Position numbers and translations under genes: made by a program. A stretch of DNA of 64,000 nucleotides from Karalla daura (taxonomy: Eukaryota > Chordata > Actinopteri > Chaetodontiformes > Leiognathidae). The stretch covers positions 6,511,001 through 6,575,000 of the forward strand of contig CM055188.1 in assembly GCA_029224185.1 (NCBI GenBank), written 5' to 3'. Below, one piece after another: positions 12,244 to 24,117 of this stretch; position 1 is the stretch's first letter; each line of letters opens with the position of its first letter. Under the pieces are notes generated by a model that saw only the letters and a list, made by a program, of their open reading frames with translations, had not been told where the DNA came from and searched no databases.

Positions 12244-14944
12244 TGAATAATCATGCTGCAAATTAAGATGCTGAAAGTAGTACTTTTAATATTCATTTAT
12301 GTACCCTGCCAATAAACCTATAGAACAACACATCCTGTTTTGGAGCATATATCCTCCGGGGAGCAGCGACCTGGCAGGTATGCCTGTCCAACAGCTCATT
12401 AGAAGAACGAGTAAATGAATCCTCTCAGGGATCTTTTGCACAATGTGATGCTCACAACAACAGATGCACAGACAGGCTGCTGGAAAACTCTGAATAAACT
12501 ATTAGTCAATTAAGCTTTCTTTGTGGGGGAAGATTTTGCCAGATATGAGCCATGGAAGAACACAAAATGTCAGCAGCAGCATGAGCAACAGCATCAAATA
12601 AAACCCTAGAAGCATGAATAACTTCTTGGCGGAAGTCAAATACTGAAATGTACTATTATCTGACTGAAGTTAAAATAACATTGTCAGATTGCGGTGATTA
12701 ATTAGGAGTAGAGAGAAGCTATACAGAAAACTACTAAGTGCAAATGCTTTATTCATGCTAATTCTTGAGGTATTCATGCATAACAATGATGACTATATAC
12801 AGGAAGCATGAGGAATTTCATGCAGCCTTGAAGGAGTGTAATGCAGTTTAGGATGCTTATTTAGGATGGTGTTGTGAATGTAAACACTGAGAGATCACAC
12901 AATGTGCATGGAGTTCAGCTTGTTTTGATGGATTTTATATAGTGTAATTTCATGCATTATTGTATTAGGTTCTGTTGAAGACTTACCTATTTCTTTTCCA
13001 TCTTTTCTTGTCACCTCTTGTGCAACATGGCACCTGATTAAAGACCAATTTTGCATATGCAAGTGCTAAAATTTAGTTCAGTAGGTATTGTTTTCTATCT
13101 GAAAATAAAATGAGGAAAAAATGGTCCTTTGTGACATTCAAACATCAGCAAATTGCCATTTTTGTTTTCTTAGATCTCAACAATGGGACACAGGTACTAG
13201 GGTGACCAGGCTTCCTGTTTTGCGCAGGACTGAATGGTGTCTCTTTCACATGTCACACTAATTGAGACCATGTTATGCATTATGACTGGCAGTCACTTGC
13301 TAACAATTAAATTCTGCTGCAAAACTGATTTGCTTAGATATTTTATTTTTATATTGACCATGTACTGAGTGCATAGGACCCTTTTATCATCCAATTTCTG
13401 ATTAATATTAGAAGCAGACTTGTCTTTACTGTCCAGAGTCAATGGACTAGCAAAATGAGCATTTTGTTTTAGGAGGGTTTTTTCTCATGACAGCAAACTA
13501 CCTTCCACTCTCCTGGGAATCATCAAAATAGGTGAAAATGTACTGATGTGCTGGCTTAGCAATTTGTCCGCTGCACCAGGTGTAGGTAGTGAACAACTGT
13601 GGCTGTCCTTACTGACCATGCACTAAATCAAATGCACCCTTGTGTAAGCAGATAACATATGGTGATTATGAGACAGCTATATTTGAAGTTATTTAATATT
13701 AGATCAACCAAGAATGATGGCCATTGATGGTTTTTAGGATGGAGAGAGAGACTCGAGAGAAAGAAAGTATATGAACACCTTACAGTTGTTTTTCCACCAT
13801 GTTTCCCCTTTAACAGAAGCATTTCAGCACCTAATTCCAGGGCAGCACCAATACCCCCTGTGTACCTTGTCATAGATCATCTGAAATGACAAGCAGTGTA
13901 TTCTAGCCTCCTTGTGACAGGTCAGAATATTTATATCTATGTCCCATCTGTGCACAGATTGTTCTCCATTTCATAAATCATTGCGCTAAGGCAATTGCAC
14001 AGGCAGCAAGGAGTGAGACCACCCTTTGACATGGCAAGAGCAGCCACTCTATTCAATATCTCTTACTTGTTTGTTTAGTGAGATGTACTGAGAGAACAAA
14101 TGTGAGCAGCAAAAAACATGACACATTTAAAGTCTGAGCGGATGTTTTGGAATAAATGTGTCACTTTCTGTTGTCTTCACTGTGTGCATGCATTATTGTG
14201 TCTGCGTGAGTGCTCTGGCATTACTGCTCACTCTAGCAAGTGACTCCAGCTCACCTAATTTTTATCACGTTTGCACAGATGTTTGCTCAAGATAATAGGT
14301 TTGCAGGCTTTAGAAAATCTTGTACATACATGCATATGTTTGTATGTGTTTGTGTATGTTGGCTCAACTGTAGCCCTGGAAAAATCATCAGAAACTTTTC
14401 ATTTGCTGCCCAAAAATAATGAAATAATTTTTGTATGAAATGAAATTAAATAATGAATTAATGAAATAATGTTTATGTATCTTAAATTTTATTTACAAAA
14501 AGATAATAAAATGAATTGAGTATCCAATTTGGATATTCAGTTACTCAGTCGCTCAGGCACAATGGCAGGTACCAGGAAATTATCCTCATTGTGAGAGATT
14601 CTAGTTTGCTGAGTAACATCCTCTTCTGGTTGATTTGAGTCTTGGAAGGAGAGGAGACAAAATTCCCATCAGGCATGCAATGTCTTGTTCTTTTCTATCT
14701 CAAACTGTTTCACCACTGTGACTATGACAAATGTATTGACTGATTCGTCAGTTCACCTAACCAGTAACTATTTAAATCATTAATAGATTATTTGATATAT
14801 GATTCTCTTTGACAGAGAAGTTGAGTCCTGCTTCATTTGGAACAGCTATTATATAGTAGTACACTAGTAAGTATATTATTTGATTTATGTTACCTATATG
14901 TTATCTTTCCCATAATTTGCCAAGAGTATATAATTACATTATTC
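12244..14944. other. Intergenic, no gene recognised
   Basis: No domain-bearing ORF. Part of it (about 12350-12860) is mixed-composition sequence without low-complexity runs and includes a gtgattaattaggag homeodomain-type core near 12692. It could be conserved non-coding DNA, but only comparison can show that. Confidence 0.4.
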
Positions 14945-15280
14945 TCAGGCCACAAAGTGGTTGAGTGTCAGTTTTGCCTCACAGCATGAAGGTCCTAGGC
15001 TTGACCTCTGGTTGGACAGAAGGCCTCTCTGTGTGGAGTTTGCATGTTCTCGTGTGTCTGCCTGTCTGGTACTGCGGTTTAGATGTTTAGATTGATTAGA
15101 TTAGATTGATAAGATACTCAAGATACCTAAGTTGTTAGTGTGAGAGAATGGTGTGTGTGTACCCTGCAATGGACACATAGACAGGGTGTATTCCCTTCCT
15201 ATGTGTGCTAGGATAGACTCAAGCAGACCCCTGCAACACTGTCAAGGTGCAAACCTGGTCAGATGATGGATAGATGACCA
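14945..15280 (+). repeat. Degenerate SINE-like fish repeat
   Basis: Reading along the + strand gives ttgcctcacagcatgaaggt, a ggtt-type segment, ctctgtgtggagtttgcatg, then a ccctgcaatggacacatag-type segment and a final gatggatagatga tail. This is the recognisable order of a very abundant ray-finned-fish short interspersed repeat whose consensus begins near cctcacagcaagaaggtcct. The copy is well diverged. Confidence 0.65.
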
Positions 15281-16620
15281 GGGGCTCAATTACCACTGAA
15301 TTGCTTTGATTGGCAGTTATAGAAGGCAAACCAATGAAAATCATTTAATTAATGTCTACAATACCTCACAGTTACATTATTACAGTTACATTATTAGTTG
15401 CAGTTACATTATTACATTAAGTACTTTGAATCATAAGACAAGAGTTGGACTTGTGCTGAAGTCCCTTGAAGTCCTCAAGCTTTCTGTTTTGTTTACTTTT
15501 GTTTGAATTTGTATAAAGAAAATATAAATAGCTTGGCCATTAAAATTAAAAAGAAAAGAAAGAAATGTCAGGAAGCTGCCCTTTGTTGTTTGATTGCATT
15601 TACTTGTCTTGACTTGGTGATGGTAATAGCCCCATATGGTTAATAGAAGGTGGCAACCTACACATTGCCTGCTTAGTGAACTAGTTATGTAACACAGCAA
15701 GATACAGCACAAATAATATGTATCCCCTGTGCTTCATAGGAAAATGATATAATAATTTAATCATAATTTGAATATTAAATAGAATTGATTTTAGGCAGTT
15801 AAAATACTCATTATATGACTGTATTTGCATTGATACACAATGTCTGCCAGTTGACAGAGGATGTATTTGTCACTGGGTCTTTCTCACTGCTGTGTTCAGC
15901 CTCTCTCATCATCTCCACTGACCTAGATCATTACTTCAGTCAGGCCTGAGCAGTCCTATTGGTAAATATTTCAATGCAAACTGAAAAAAATGCTGGGGAG
16001 GGTAAATGCTCCTGCCACATAGCATCATGTGAGGGTACTCGCCCTGTCATCTCATGATATATGAGCATGTTTTCATGTCTGCCAATCTCTGTGAGAGTGA
16101 TGCAAATCAAGACAGTTTTTGTATATATATAATGGATTATTGTTACATTGACAAATAGGCTGTATTTGCTTCTAAACTACTAATAAAGTGAATCACAGTC
16201 TCATTTTTTCTGTTGAAACATTTCAAACAGGAAAATATCCAGCCTAGAAAGTTCAGGCAGATCACAGTACTTCTTGTAATCTTTCCCAGAGGTATGTACT
16301 GCAATATATGTTTAATCTTGTTACAGTATATACAACTGTGCATATGTTACTACAGCAATTATTGATCTAGACTGACTGACTGAATGAAACCATGCATGCA
16401 AGTTATATTAATGGCAAACAGACTGGCAGAGAACTATTCAGTGATATACAGTAATTGGAGTCACCTTGGCTTGGAAGATGTGGCATGTGGTACAAAACCT
16501 AGGCATTTAAACACAGAATATGCTGACTGCTTAACTGAACTGCAGGCTCTAGCAATTTAGAATTGACAACAATCTAGATATGTTAACGACTGATGATGCA
16601 ATCATGACTATTTTCATTCT
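15281..16620. other. Intergenic, AT-rich, no gene recognised
   Basis: Short ORFs only, none with a recognisable domain. Confidence 0.5.
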
Positions 16621-16672
16621 GTCGTGCAGGAGAACCACCAACTGGCGAAGTAGGCACAGCAAAAGCTTCTCT

Positions 16673-17246
16673 CTAAGAATCTTCAAAATATGCTCCTTGC
16701 TTTTTATCAGTGTTCCATAGAAAGTCTTTTTTTCTCTCTCTATCTAGTTGTGCTTGCAAATATGCTGTCTGCTGTTTCAGGTTTCTCCTTCCACTTCTTG
16801 CTCTGCTTTCACCTTTAAGGTGTTGCCTAAAAGAATGAAAACAAATAATAAAACCTCTACAGTCTGGTATGAAATATACATGATTAAAAAGAAGACAAAA
16901 GACTTCAACCAACCATATCTTCTATCTACAGAGCATTACTGTATGAGCTCTAACCTTGAAGGCCCTGACAAAATCTCTGGCTGACTCTCTGGAGTTACAG
17001 CGGGGATGTCCTGTGTCTGCCTTGCTCTGGCTATGTTTCTGGCTATGCTTCTCTCCATTTCTTTCTCATTGCCCTTTTCTCTCTTACATATAATTCATTA
17101 ATACCCTTTCTTTTGCTTTCCTCCTCATCCCTCCTCCATTTGTCTCTTCCTTTCTTGAGGTAAAGCCGTCTTCGCTCACGGTCAGCATCTTGGCGTTCTC
17201 TGTAACGCCGCTGTGTTTCAGCTGGACTCGGTGCAGGTGACATTCC
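16673..17246 (-). pseudogene. Remnant of a basic, Arg-rich fish multicopy protein family
   Basis: On the minus strand the segment starts behind an acceptor-like tttgtttag (AG at 17247-17246). It reads MSPAPSPAETQRRYRERQDA, then an ERRRLYLKKGRDKWRRDEEE segment, GINELYVREKRAMRKKWREA and a stop. After the stop, another frame continues the same style of sequence (ARARQTQDIPAVTPESQPEI), and a further block to 16673 reads GRRNLKQQTAYLQAQLDRER. I remember proteins with the pattern Q-R-x-Y-R-x-R-x-D-A-D-x-x-R-R in many copies in teleost genomes, probably transposon-derived, but I cannot name the family. The frameshift and stop argue for a dead copy; introns between the blocks are an alternative. Confidence 0.5.
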
Positions 17247-17256
17247 TAAACAAAGG

Positions 17257-18079
17257 AATATTAAATTTAGGTAATACACAGGCTCTTAATCATATTCATG
17301 TATAATATAAAATACAAATAATCAGTATTTCAGTCTTATAAGTCAGCAATATATACAGTGTGTCCACTCTGTTAAGTTGCTGTCCACCATGTTATTTGAA
17401 CAAGCATTACAGAGTGGACACGAGGACAAGAAGAAGAGAGGAGCTAAGGTGCTCCCAGTTGTGGCCCCAGTATAAAGCTGAGTTTTAACAGCTGAAAGAC
17501 AGCTGAGTACTGTGTTTTCTGAGTTGTTGTTTTGTTTTGCCCTTCAGGGCCACCATAGAAAACAGACAGAGATATATGAAAACCAAGAAAAACCACCTAA
17601 AAAAACCTATGTGCAATAGGCTGTTCTTGGCCCTAACCCCAATGTGCTGTTTGTTTATATATTCTTTAAATATTGTTTATATATTTTTATCTGTGCAATC
17701 TGTATACATAGAACCAGTGCGTTCTTATGTTTTCACAATGAGTCAATAGCGCCATCAATTTTGTTGTACCTTTGCTAAACTGTCAGTGAGAATAAATGAT
17801 CTTGTCTTTTGTCTCTCCCAACACCAGAGATCTATTACTGTTGTTACTCGAAAAGTCTGGATAGACAATGCCATTAAGGTATAACAGTCCTACAGGGAAT
17901 GATTGGACTCAAAATGGTGCATGGATTTAGCAGAAACAGAGGCAAAGACCAAACCTTTCCATGGGAAAGTAATGAGACCCTCCATCCCTCAATCCATTGA
18001 TTTGATGGATGGGAGTTGAGCCATGCCCTGAGGTGTCCTATATCTCCAGGGCAGGACTTTTAGGCAGGACTAATCACTA
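17257..18079. other. Intergenic, no gene recognised
   Basis: No coding signal recognised; moderately AT-rich. Confidence 0.5.
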
Positions 18080-18560
18080 GAACTCAATTTGCTGCAGCTG
18101 CCTAGTGGCAAACATAGTGGCAAAACATAGTGGTGGATGAGACCAGCCCTAAGCATCTTAAGTCTGTCAGCTGTCTCAAGAACACTGCATGGACAACAGA
18201 TACAGTGTCTCTGGAGTTTGTGTTCCAATAGGGAGGTGACACTACTCAGCCTCCCTGGAATAGCCTACCCAGAGGCCGTATTTGTCGAACCTGTTGAATA
18301 GTGAGATGAGTCCTAGGGTGTAGTTCAAAATCTTCTTGCCTGTCTATGTTCCATCCTTCACCATGGTCATGAGCTGTGGGATAATGGCTGAAAGAATGAG
18401 ATTCCAAGAGACTGAAATAAATTTTTTTAGCTGGGTGGTTGCCTTCAGCTTTAGAAATTGAGTGATGAGCTTAGACATCCGGGGGGAGGCTCAGGATCCC
18501 CTTGATGAGCTGGAGGAAGTCACTGAGGAGAGGCAGGGTACTTTCCCTGCCAAAAGCTGC
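18080..18560 (+). mobile_element. Third, rearranged copy of the window-start LINE family
   Basis: The + strand contains, in diverged form, the GVDE-x-x-P-x-x-LKS segment (gtggatgagaccagccctaa at about 18133), the WTTDTVSLEF-like segment, and after a deletion the YVPSFTMVMSCGIMAERMRF region near 18345-18400. It ends with LDELEEVTEER near 18500. All are landmarks of the LINE at 134-1625, but the core of the reverse transcriptase is missing. Confidence 0.6.
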
Positions 18561-21500
18561 CATGGAATATTGTGAGATGTATGTTAAATACTTTCATTAC
18601 AATGTAATCCTTCAAATGAAGAAAAAAACAAACAAAAAACACAATAACATATATACACTTCATATTCAAATTCTCATTCAAACTGAACAACAGAACTGCT
18701 TAACTAGGATACTAGGAATAAATTGAACAATTTATGATGATGTTTTTGCTTCTCAGTCCTAAAAACAGGCAACAAAAGCTCTTATCCATGAAAGCCACTC
18801 ACTTTCGACAGCAGTTGTTAGCTGGATAATCAGAGCATGAGAGATGTGTGTTATTGTACTGATTCTGAGTGACAGGCTCATGACAAGAATCAAGCTGGTG
18901 AAGTGGACTAACATTTGAGTGTGAAACAGTAAAACACATCATTAACTCCAGTTGTGTAATTGTTCCTTGTGTGGAACTTAACCCATGATGTCTGCTCTGC
19001 TATGCTCTGCTTATGTATCTTCATGCTTGAAAGTATGTGGGTAAAATGTATTTGTATTGATGCACACAAGCATAAATGTGGACCATAGGTTTACACATGT
19101 AGAGTTTATCTCTTGTCATACCAAATGAAGGTTAAGTGGGATATTTCTGATCCTGCTTTGCATATCATTCTACCATTGTGTGTTTTTTGACATACATTTG
19201 TTAATGTATGTTGTGTTTGTGTGTCTGTGTGTGTATGTAAACAGTGCAGAGGTTCAGCAGCCAAGAGTGCAGTGAGTGCTATATAACATGCAGTGAAATT
19301 TAATCTTGAAATGTTGGTTCCACACACCTGGAATACTGGAGAGGAAAAGTCCCATTGTATTATTTGTCTCTTTCCACTGCAGGAATTCGGGGTAATTTTA
19401 CTGGTCCAAGGGCATTGGTGTGTGTTTCCACTGCAGGATCCTCCCAAGCCAGGCCATTTACAGAAACTTTAACAGAGACTGACCGAGTCACTGCTCCAGG
19501 ATAGGTAATTAGATCGCCCCCAAAACCACTCCTGGGTGGGACTTCCAGCACCATGAACATGAACACACAAACCAAAAGCATGGCAACGTCTCAGCTCCTT
19601 CCATGTTTTCTTCCTTCCCTCCATGTTTTTTTGTTTGTTTTGAAATGTTTCAATTGTGAGTTTCAATTGCTGCAAATGAGAGAGAAGAGAGTAGAGTGGC
19701 AACACTAGTTGTCCAGCACAGCTGATGGCTCTGTGTCTTGTAAGTGGGGTATAGGGCAGGGTAATAATGACTTAATTTAGTCAACTGCAGGCAAGATGTG
19801 GACACATGCATTGCACCCAACAGATGACTCATCCCGCCAGTGAGTACTAGCACAGGATAGCCCCACCAAATGTCTCTGCATAAACTGAAAGTGCATAACA
19901 CCATGGAAACACAGAGAAGAACCACAGGGAACAGAGAGGAAACATACCTGACACTTAACCTATGCAAGCTCCAATGCAAGGAAGGAAAACCCTGTTCCCT
20001 GTAAACCTCAACCCGTGATAATTATGAGCACCCCCAAAACATGGAAGGCAGAGATTTTGAACAACCCCCCCCCATGTTCATTGTGGTGCGTATACTATTG
20101 TGAAGGCTGATATCCCCAGAGAGAGTTATACAAATGATCAGGGCTATGGATCAACACAGGGCCCAAGAGTCTGATGGAGATGTGACTTGAGCCTCTGGGA
20201 CTGAAAAAAACAGAGGCTGGTGGCTGCAATGCAATTCTATGCAACAGGACCCTGCCCAAATGCCTCAAGAGAAGCTGCATAACCCTCATTGTGACCATGC
20301 ACTGACAACCCAGAAGTGACCATGAAAAGCTCTCTGATCTCAGTTAGTGGTCGCTGATAACAATAAACTCAGTGATCCTAAGAGCTTTCTCAAGTATCTT
20401 GAACCAAAGCCAAGCAGAAGCCTGCCTGGTACACATCCACCAACAAGAATTCATGGAATCTCCTGGTTGCTCAGAAATCCTTGCAATGTCGAAGGCCATG
20501 ATACCCAGATCCCTCAGCTCATCGAAATCAGGTTTAAACTTTGTTCCGAGAGTCAGAGCCTATGGTCCTCACCTGTGTAACAAACTCCCTGAACATGTGA
20601 GGTGTGCATAAACTGTCAGCTATCTGCTTGTTTTGATTATTTTAGATTGCATGTGTCTCAACTCTTGCCGTTTGTCCAGATCACAGTTACTGGGGCAGCA
20701 GTTAGGCCAGGGAAGCCCAGTCACAGTCACCGTTCTCTCCAGCTACTTCCACCATTCTCTGGGAGAAAAAAAAGTCATTCCTAGGCCAACCAAAAGATAC
20801 AGCTGTTATAAAATTGATGTATAGCTGAACTGATAAGCAGCCACTTTAATCAATGAGCCCATTTATACAACCAGAATAACAGCACCGTCACTCCATCAGT
20901 TTTACAGATACTTTGCAAATAGGATGGGATTCTATTTCTGACAGACTACAGAGCCCTGACAGGCAAATCAGCAGCATTTAGTTAACTGTAGCCAGAAGTT
21001 AGACAATGATGTAACATCTGGTACCATCTGGTAAGTTTTCAACATAACAGCATCCACCTCGACACCTCAATATATTTAACTTAAATGTTGTTCAGTAAAA
21101 CTGATCTGCTTCTTATCTTGTTCGTTTTCCCGCATGAACTGAGCCTCGCTGCTCCAGCAGCCACTTCTGCCATTACATCCCACATCCAATGGGAATTGAT
21201 GAATTAAATTGATTGTTGCTATTGAAAAGGGGGCATGCTCTCTGGCATAATGTTGTCACTGAATAGCACTGTAGAATCAGTGGCCATATCAGCCTCATTG
21301 TAGCTCTCCTAATGTGTACACCGACTCAGGTAAAGACCAGCAAGCCTTCCTCCACGAGTCTGCTAAGTGAAGCAGAATGCTCTGACCATGCAGTCTTATT
21401 AGCCATAACTGCATAGCCCATAGTTATGTGTCTCCCCACTCCTGTCATATCCAGCACACGCAGAAAGCCTCACAATGCTAAAAGGCAAACAAACCTAGCT

Positions 21501-21589
21501 CACCTACGAGCATTCCAGCCTACTCTGATTTCCTTTTCTATTAGGTTATGGAATTGCTAATCTGAAGTTAACAAAGATGACTTTATTCT
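18561..21589. other. Intergenic, no gene recognised
   Basis: No intact gene. Two stretches near 19370-19450 contain a repeated tgtttccactgcaggat-type motif typical of DNA-transposon-derived fish repeats. A segment near 20520-20590 reads NFVPRVRAYGPHLCNKLPEH, which resembles the C-terminus of a LINE ORF2 but is too short to be sure. Confidence 0.4.
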
Positions 21590-22090
21590 GCTTATGTTAG
21601 CAATATCAGCAATCCCTCAGTCTCCTTGGCCTCACTGAGACCTGGATCACATCTGAAAACTCTGCCACCCCAGCTGTACTCTAGTCTCTCTCTCATACCT
21701 CTTGTTGTTATTGACATTGTCCATTGTCAGGACAAGAGTGCATCACCCTCCTCATTCACACCTCTCTCTGAGACTTAGTTATTAGATTTCCTGACTCGCA
21801 GCCATGGGCTTACCAATCAGGGCAATCAGGACCCACGCTTTCTCATGTACAAAGCTCTTCATGACCCCAAAGGGTCAGGCTTTAAGAACAGCCACTCCAC
21901 TAAAATAGCTTTGGTACCTGTAACAGAAGCTCTGAGGGCTGCTACGTCTGCAGGTCAATCCCCAGTCCTTATCCTCCTAGACCTTTTGATACAGTAAACT
22001 ATCAAATCCTGCCACACTCTCTGAAATGTGCATCTCTGACAAAGTGCTCTCCAAGTTTAATTAAACTGGCGTTCTCATCCTCAAGCAACC
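21590..22090 (+). mobile_element. LINE fragment with endonuclease and RT segments
   Basis: The + strand reads SLTETWI-like sequence near 21625 (tcactgagacctggatcaca) and FKNSHSTKIALVPVTEALRA near 21870-21930. It then gives SAGQSPVLILLDL, a stop, and FDTVNYQIL near 21950-22000. This is motif A of a CR1/L2/Rex1-type reverse transcriptase with an in-frame stop. The endonuclease and RT pieces are much closer together than in an intact element, so there is an internal deletion. Confidence 0.6.
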
Positions 22091-22700
22091 CTCTCCAAAT
22101 CACCACTGTCCCCCTCCTCCAAGTGACTTTGATGATCCTCCAGAGTCCTCAATAGCCTAGGGCACTTTTTGTAGACAACATAAGGCATTCCGCTGAGACC
22201 CCGTGCAGAGTTCATTCTGGCAGCCCCAGCACCTCTTTGACTTCTTTCATCATTTGCTCCTTGGTTTTAAATGCCACAGAGGGTTCAACTGAGCTATTGA
22301 AGCTATGCATGGTCAAAGCTCTTGTTCCTTTGCATAAGTGGTACTGTGGTACTTGTTAACATTGTCTTCTGTGCAGTCACGCTGGCCACTCTGTCTTTAC
22401 CCAAGAATCCTCTTTGTGAATCTGATAGAGATTGCAGTGAAGACTGCCCATTTCCTGGCTCTCGCTATGCCCTTCCTTTTGTCCCATCCTGCTTCAGATT
22501 TTATTTCAAGTCTGGGGTCAAGCTGCAACTGGCTGATCCTCTCCTCCTGTTGGTTTGGCCCCATCCTCTTTTGGGTTCTCACTGCTCCTTAATGCCAAAC
22601 TTCTCAGCTGCCATTGTGATGATTACTGAAGACTACTACTGCAATTTCTAAGGGTCTCATAGTCTCTTGAAGAGACGTTATTAGATAGCTATACTGATAA
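22091..22700. other. Intergenic, no gene recognised
   Basis: Open frames of 84-109 codons occur at 22322-22651, but they are Cys/Leu/Phe-rich and show no domain I can identify. Confidence 0.4.
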
Positions 22701-22710
22701 ATGGATGAAT

Positions 22711-22715
22711 GGATG

Positions 22716-22753
<38 letters not shown>

Positions 22754-22776
22754 CAGAAAGACAGACAGACATACAT

Positions 22777-22866
<90 letters not shown>
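22711..22866. repeat. (GATA)n/(GACA)n simple repeat
   Basis: A GATA run, then a GACA/CATA block, then a second GATA run, about 155 bases in all. GATA/GACA mixtures are known as Bkm-type satellites. Confidence 0.95.
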
Positions 22867-22867
<1 letters not shown>

Positions 22868-24039
22868 TAGATTCATTGATTAATTGATAGATTGATTTTA
22901 TAAATCCCAATTCTGTGTGCTCAGTTCCATACCTGCCATATTTTCACTGCTTGTGATTGAACCTGAAAAAGCCAATTTAGGGCTTCACGGGGTTAAGACA
23001 ACTTTAACAAAAAATTAACATTTGATGTAGCTTGAGCCATTAAAGGTCAAAGGTCAGATGATGATTTATTAGTCAGTCATGGGATTTAATATAATAGGAA
23101 ATATGGTCTGTGCCTTTGTGCAAAAATAATTATGCTGTGTATATAATTATGTGCTGCTGGATACCATATCTACGTTTTGTGTGTTTGTTTTTGAAGTTCA
23201 ACTGAGGTAAAAAAAAGTCAATGGCATGAAAACTAAATTACCTGTCAACCTTCACGTGAGTCATGCTTATTTAATCCATCGTAGTGGCAGCAGCTGATTG
23301 CATTTCCTTGGTCATAAAACGTATGGAATGTTACAGTAAATCCAAAACGTATTGTATAAATGCAACAAATATTGTGACATATGAAACCATTATGCTACCC
23401 AGAAAATGAATGCTCAACTTGGTCAACTTGTGGCACACGCCTCCTTTATGGGAAACAGCATGCATTATACATATGTAATTTTGCCAAATAAATCTTTAAA
23501 AATGTAGGTGTAGCCTTTTTATGCTCTAATAGATTTATTGGGTTAATTGGACTGAATTTGGACTAACTCAACAACATATAAACAGTTACACTGCTCACCT
23601 AGCCTCTCAATTGACTGCCTTAAATCATGGCAAGAAAATGAAATGTTGCTGCAGTTTTTATGACCTTGGCCTTCACCTTGGTTCATAATGGCAGTGGCAG
23701 TGGACAACGTGAATGTATAATGATTCTGCTCTGACTGGGATTACAGCCAATGCATGACTGATCAATAGACCCTGCTTTCTCTCTCTCTCTGGACTTTCTG
23801 GTCTCTCTCTCTCACTTTCTCTCTCTCTTTCTCTCTCTCCCTGTATTGATTGGTGTGTGTGTGCATGTGTGTGCGTGCACATGTGCACGTGGCTGCAAGC
23901 CAGACTGAAAAAACAAAACAAAAAAATCCTTGTTCTTCATAACTGAAAGAGAAATCCATGCTTTGTCACTTATGATGCAAACCAACTTCTTTTTTCTAAC
24001 ACAGCAGTGGCTGATGAATTCAATTTAGATAAGATAAGA
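22867..24039. other. Intergenic, no gene recognised
   Basis: Contains a (CT)n-rich tract (about 23779-23860) followed by a (GT)n-like tract (23861-23890). No protein signal. Confidence 0.5.
23779..23860. repeat. (CT)n-rich polypyrimidine tract
   Basis: Mostly CT dinucleotides with interruptions, with a (GT)n-like run immediately downstream. Confidence 0.85.
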
Positions 24040-24043
24040 GAAA

Positions 24044-24117
24044 TGAAGAGAAGAGAAGAGAAGAGAAGAGAAGAGAAGAGAAGAGGAGAGAAGAGAAGAG
24101 AAGAGAAGAGAAGAGAG
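24044..24117. repeat. (GAAGA)n pentanucleotide array
   Basis: About 14 tandem agaga/gaaga units with one interruption (gaggag). The same unit recurs at 62960-63012. Confidence 0.9.

Noticed and set aside
22322..22651. 109-codon ORF as a secreted or membrane protein
   Set aside because: Hydrophobic and Cys-rich but without a recognisable domain or exon context, and it lies next to LINE debris.
22711..22866. CRISPR-like array
   Set aside because: It is a tetranucleotide simple repeat with no unique spacers, and the window is vertebrate DNA.
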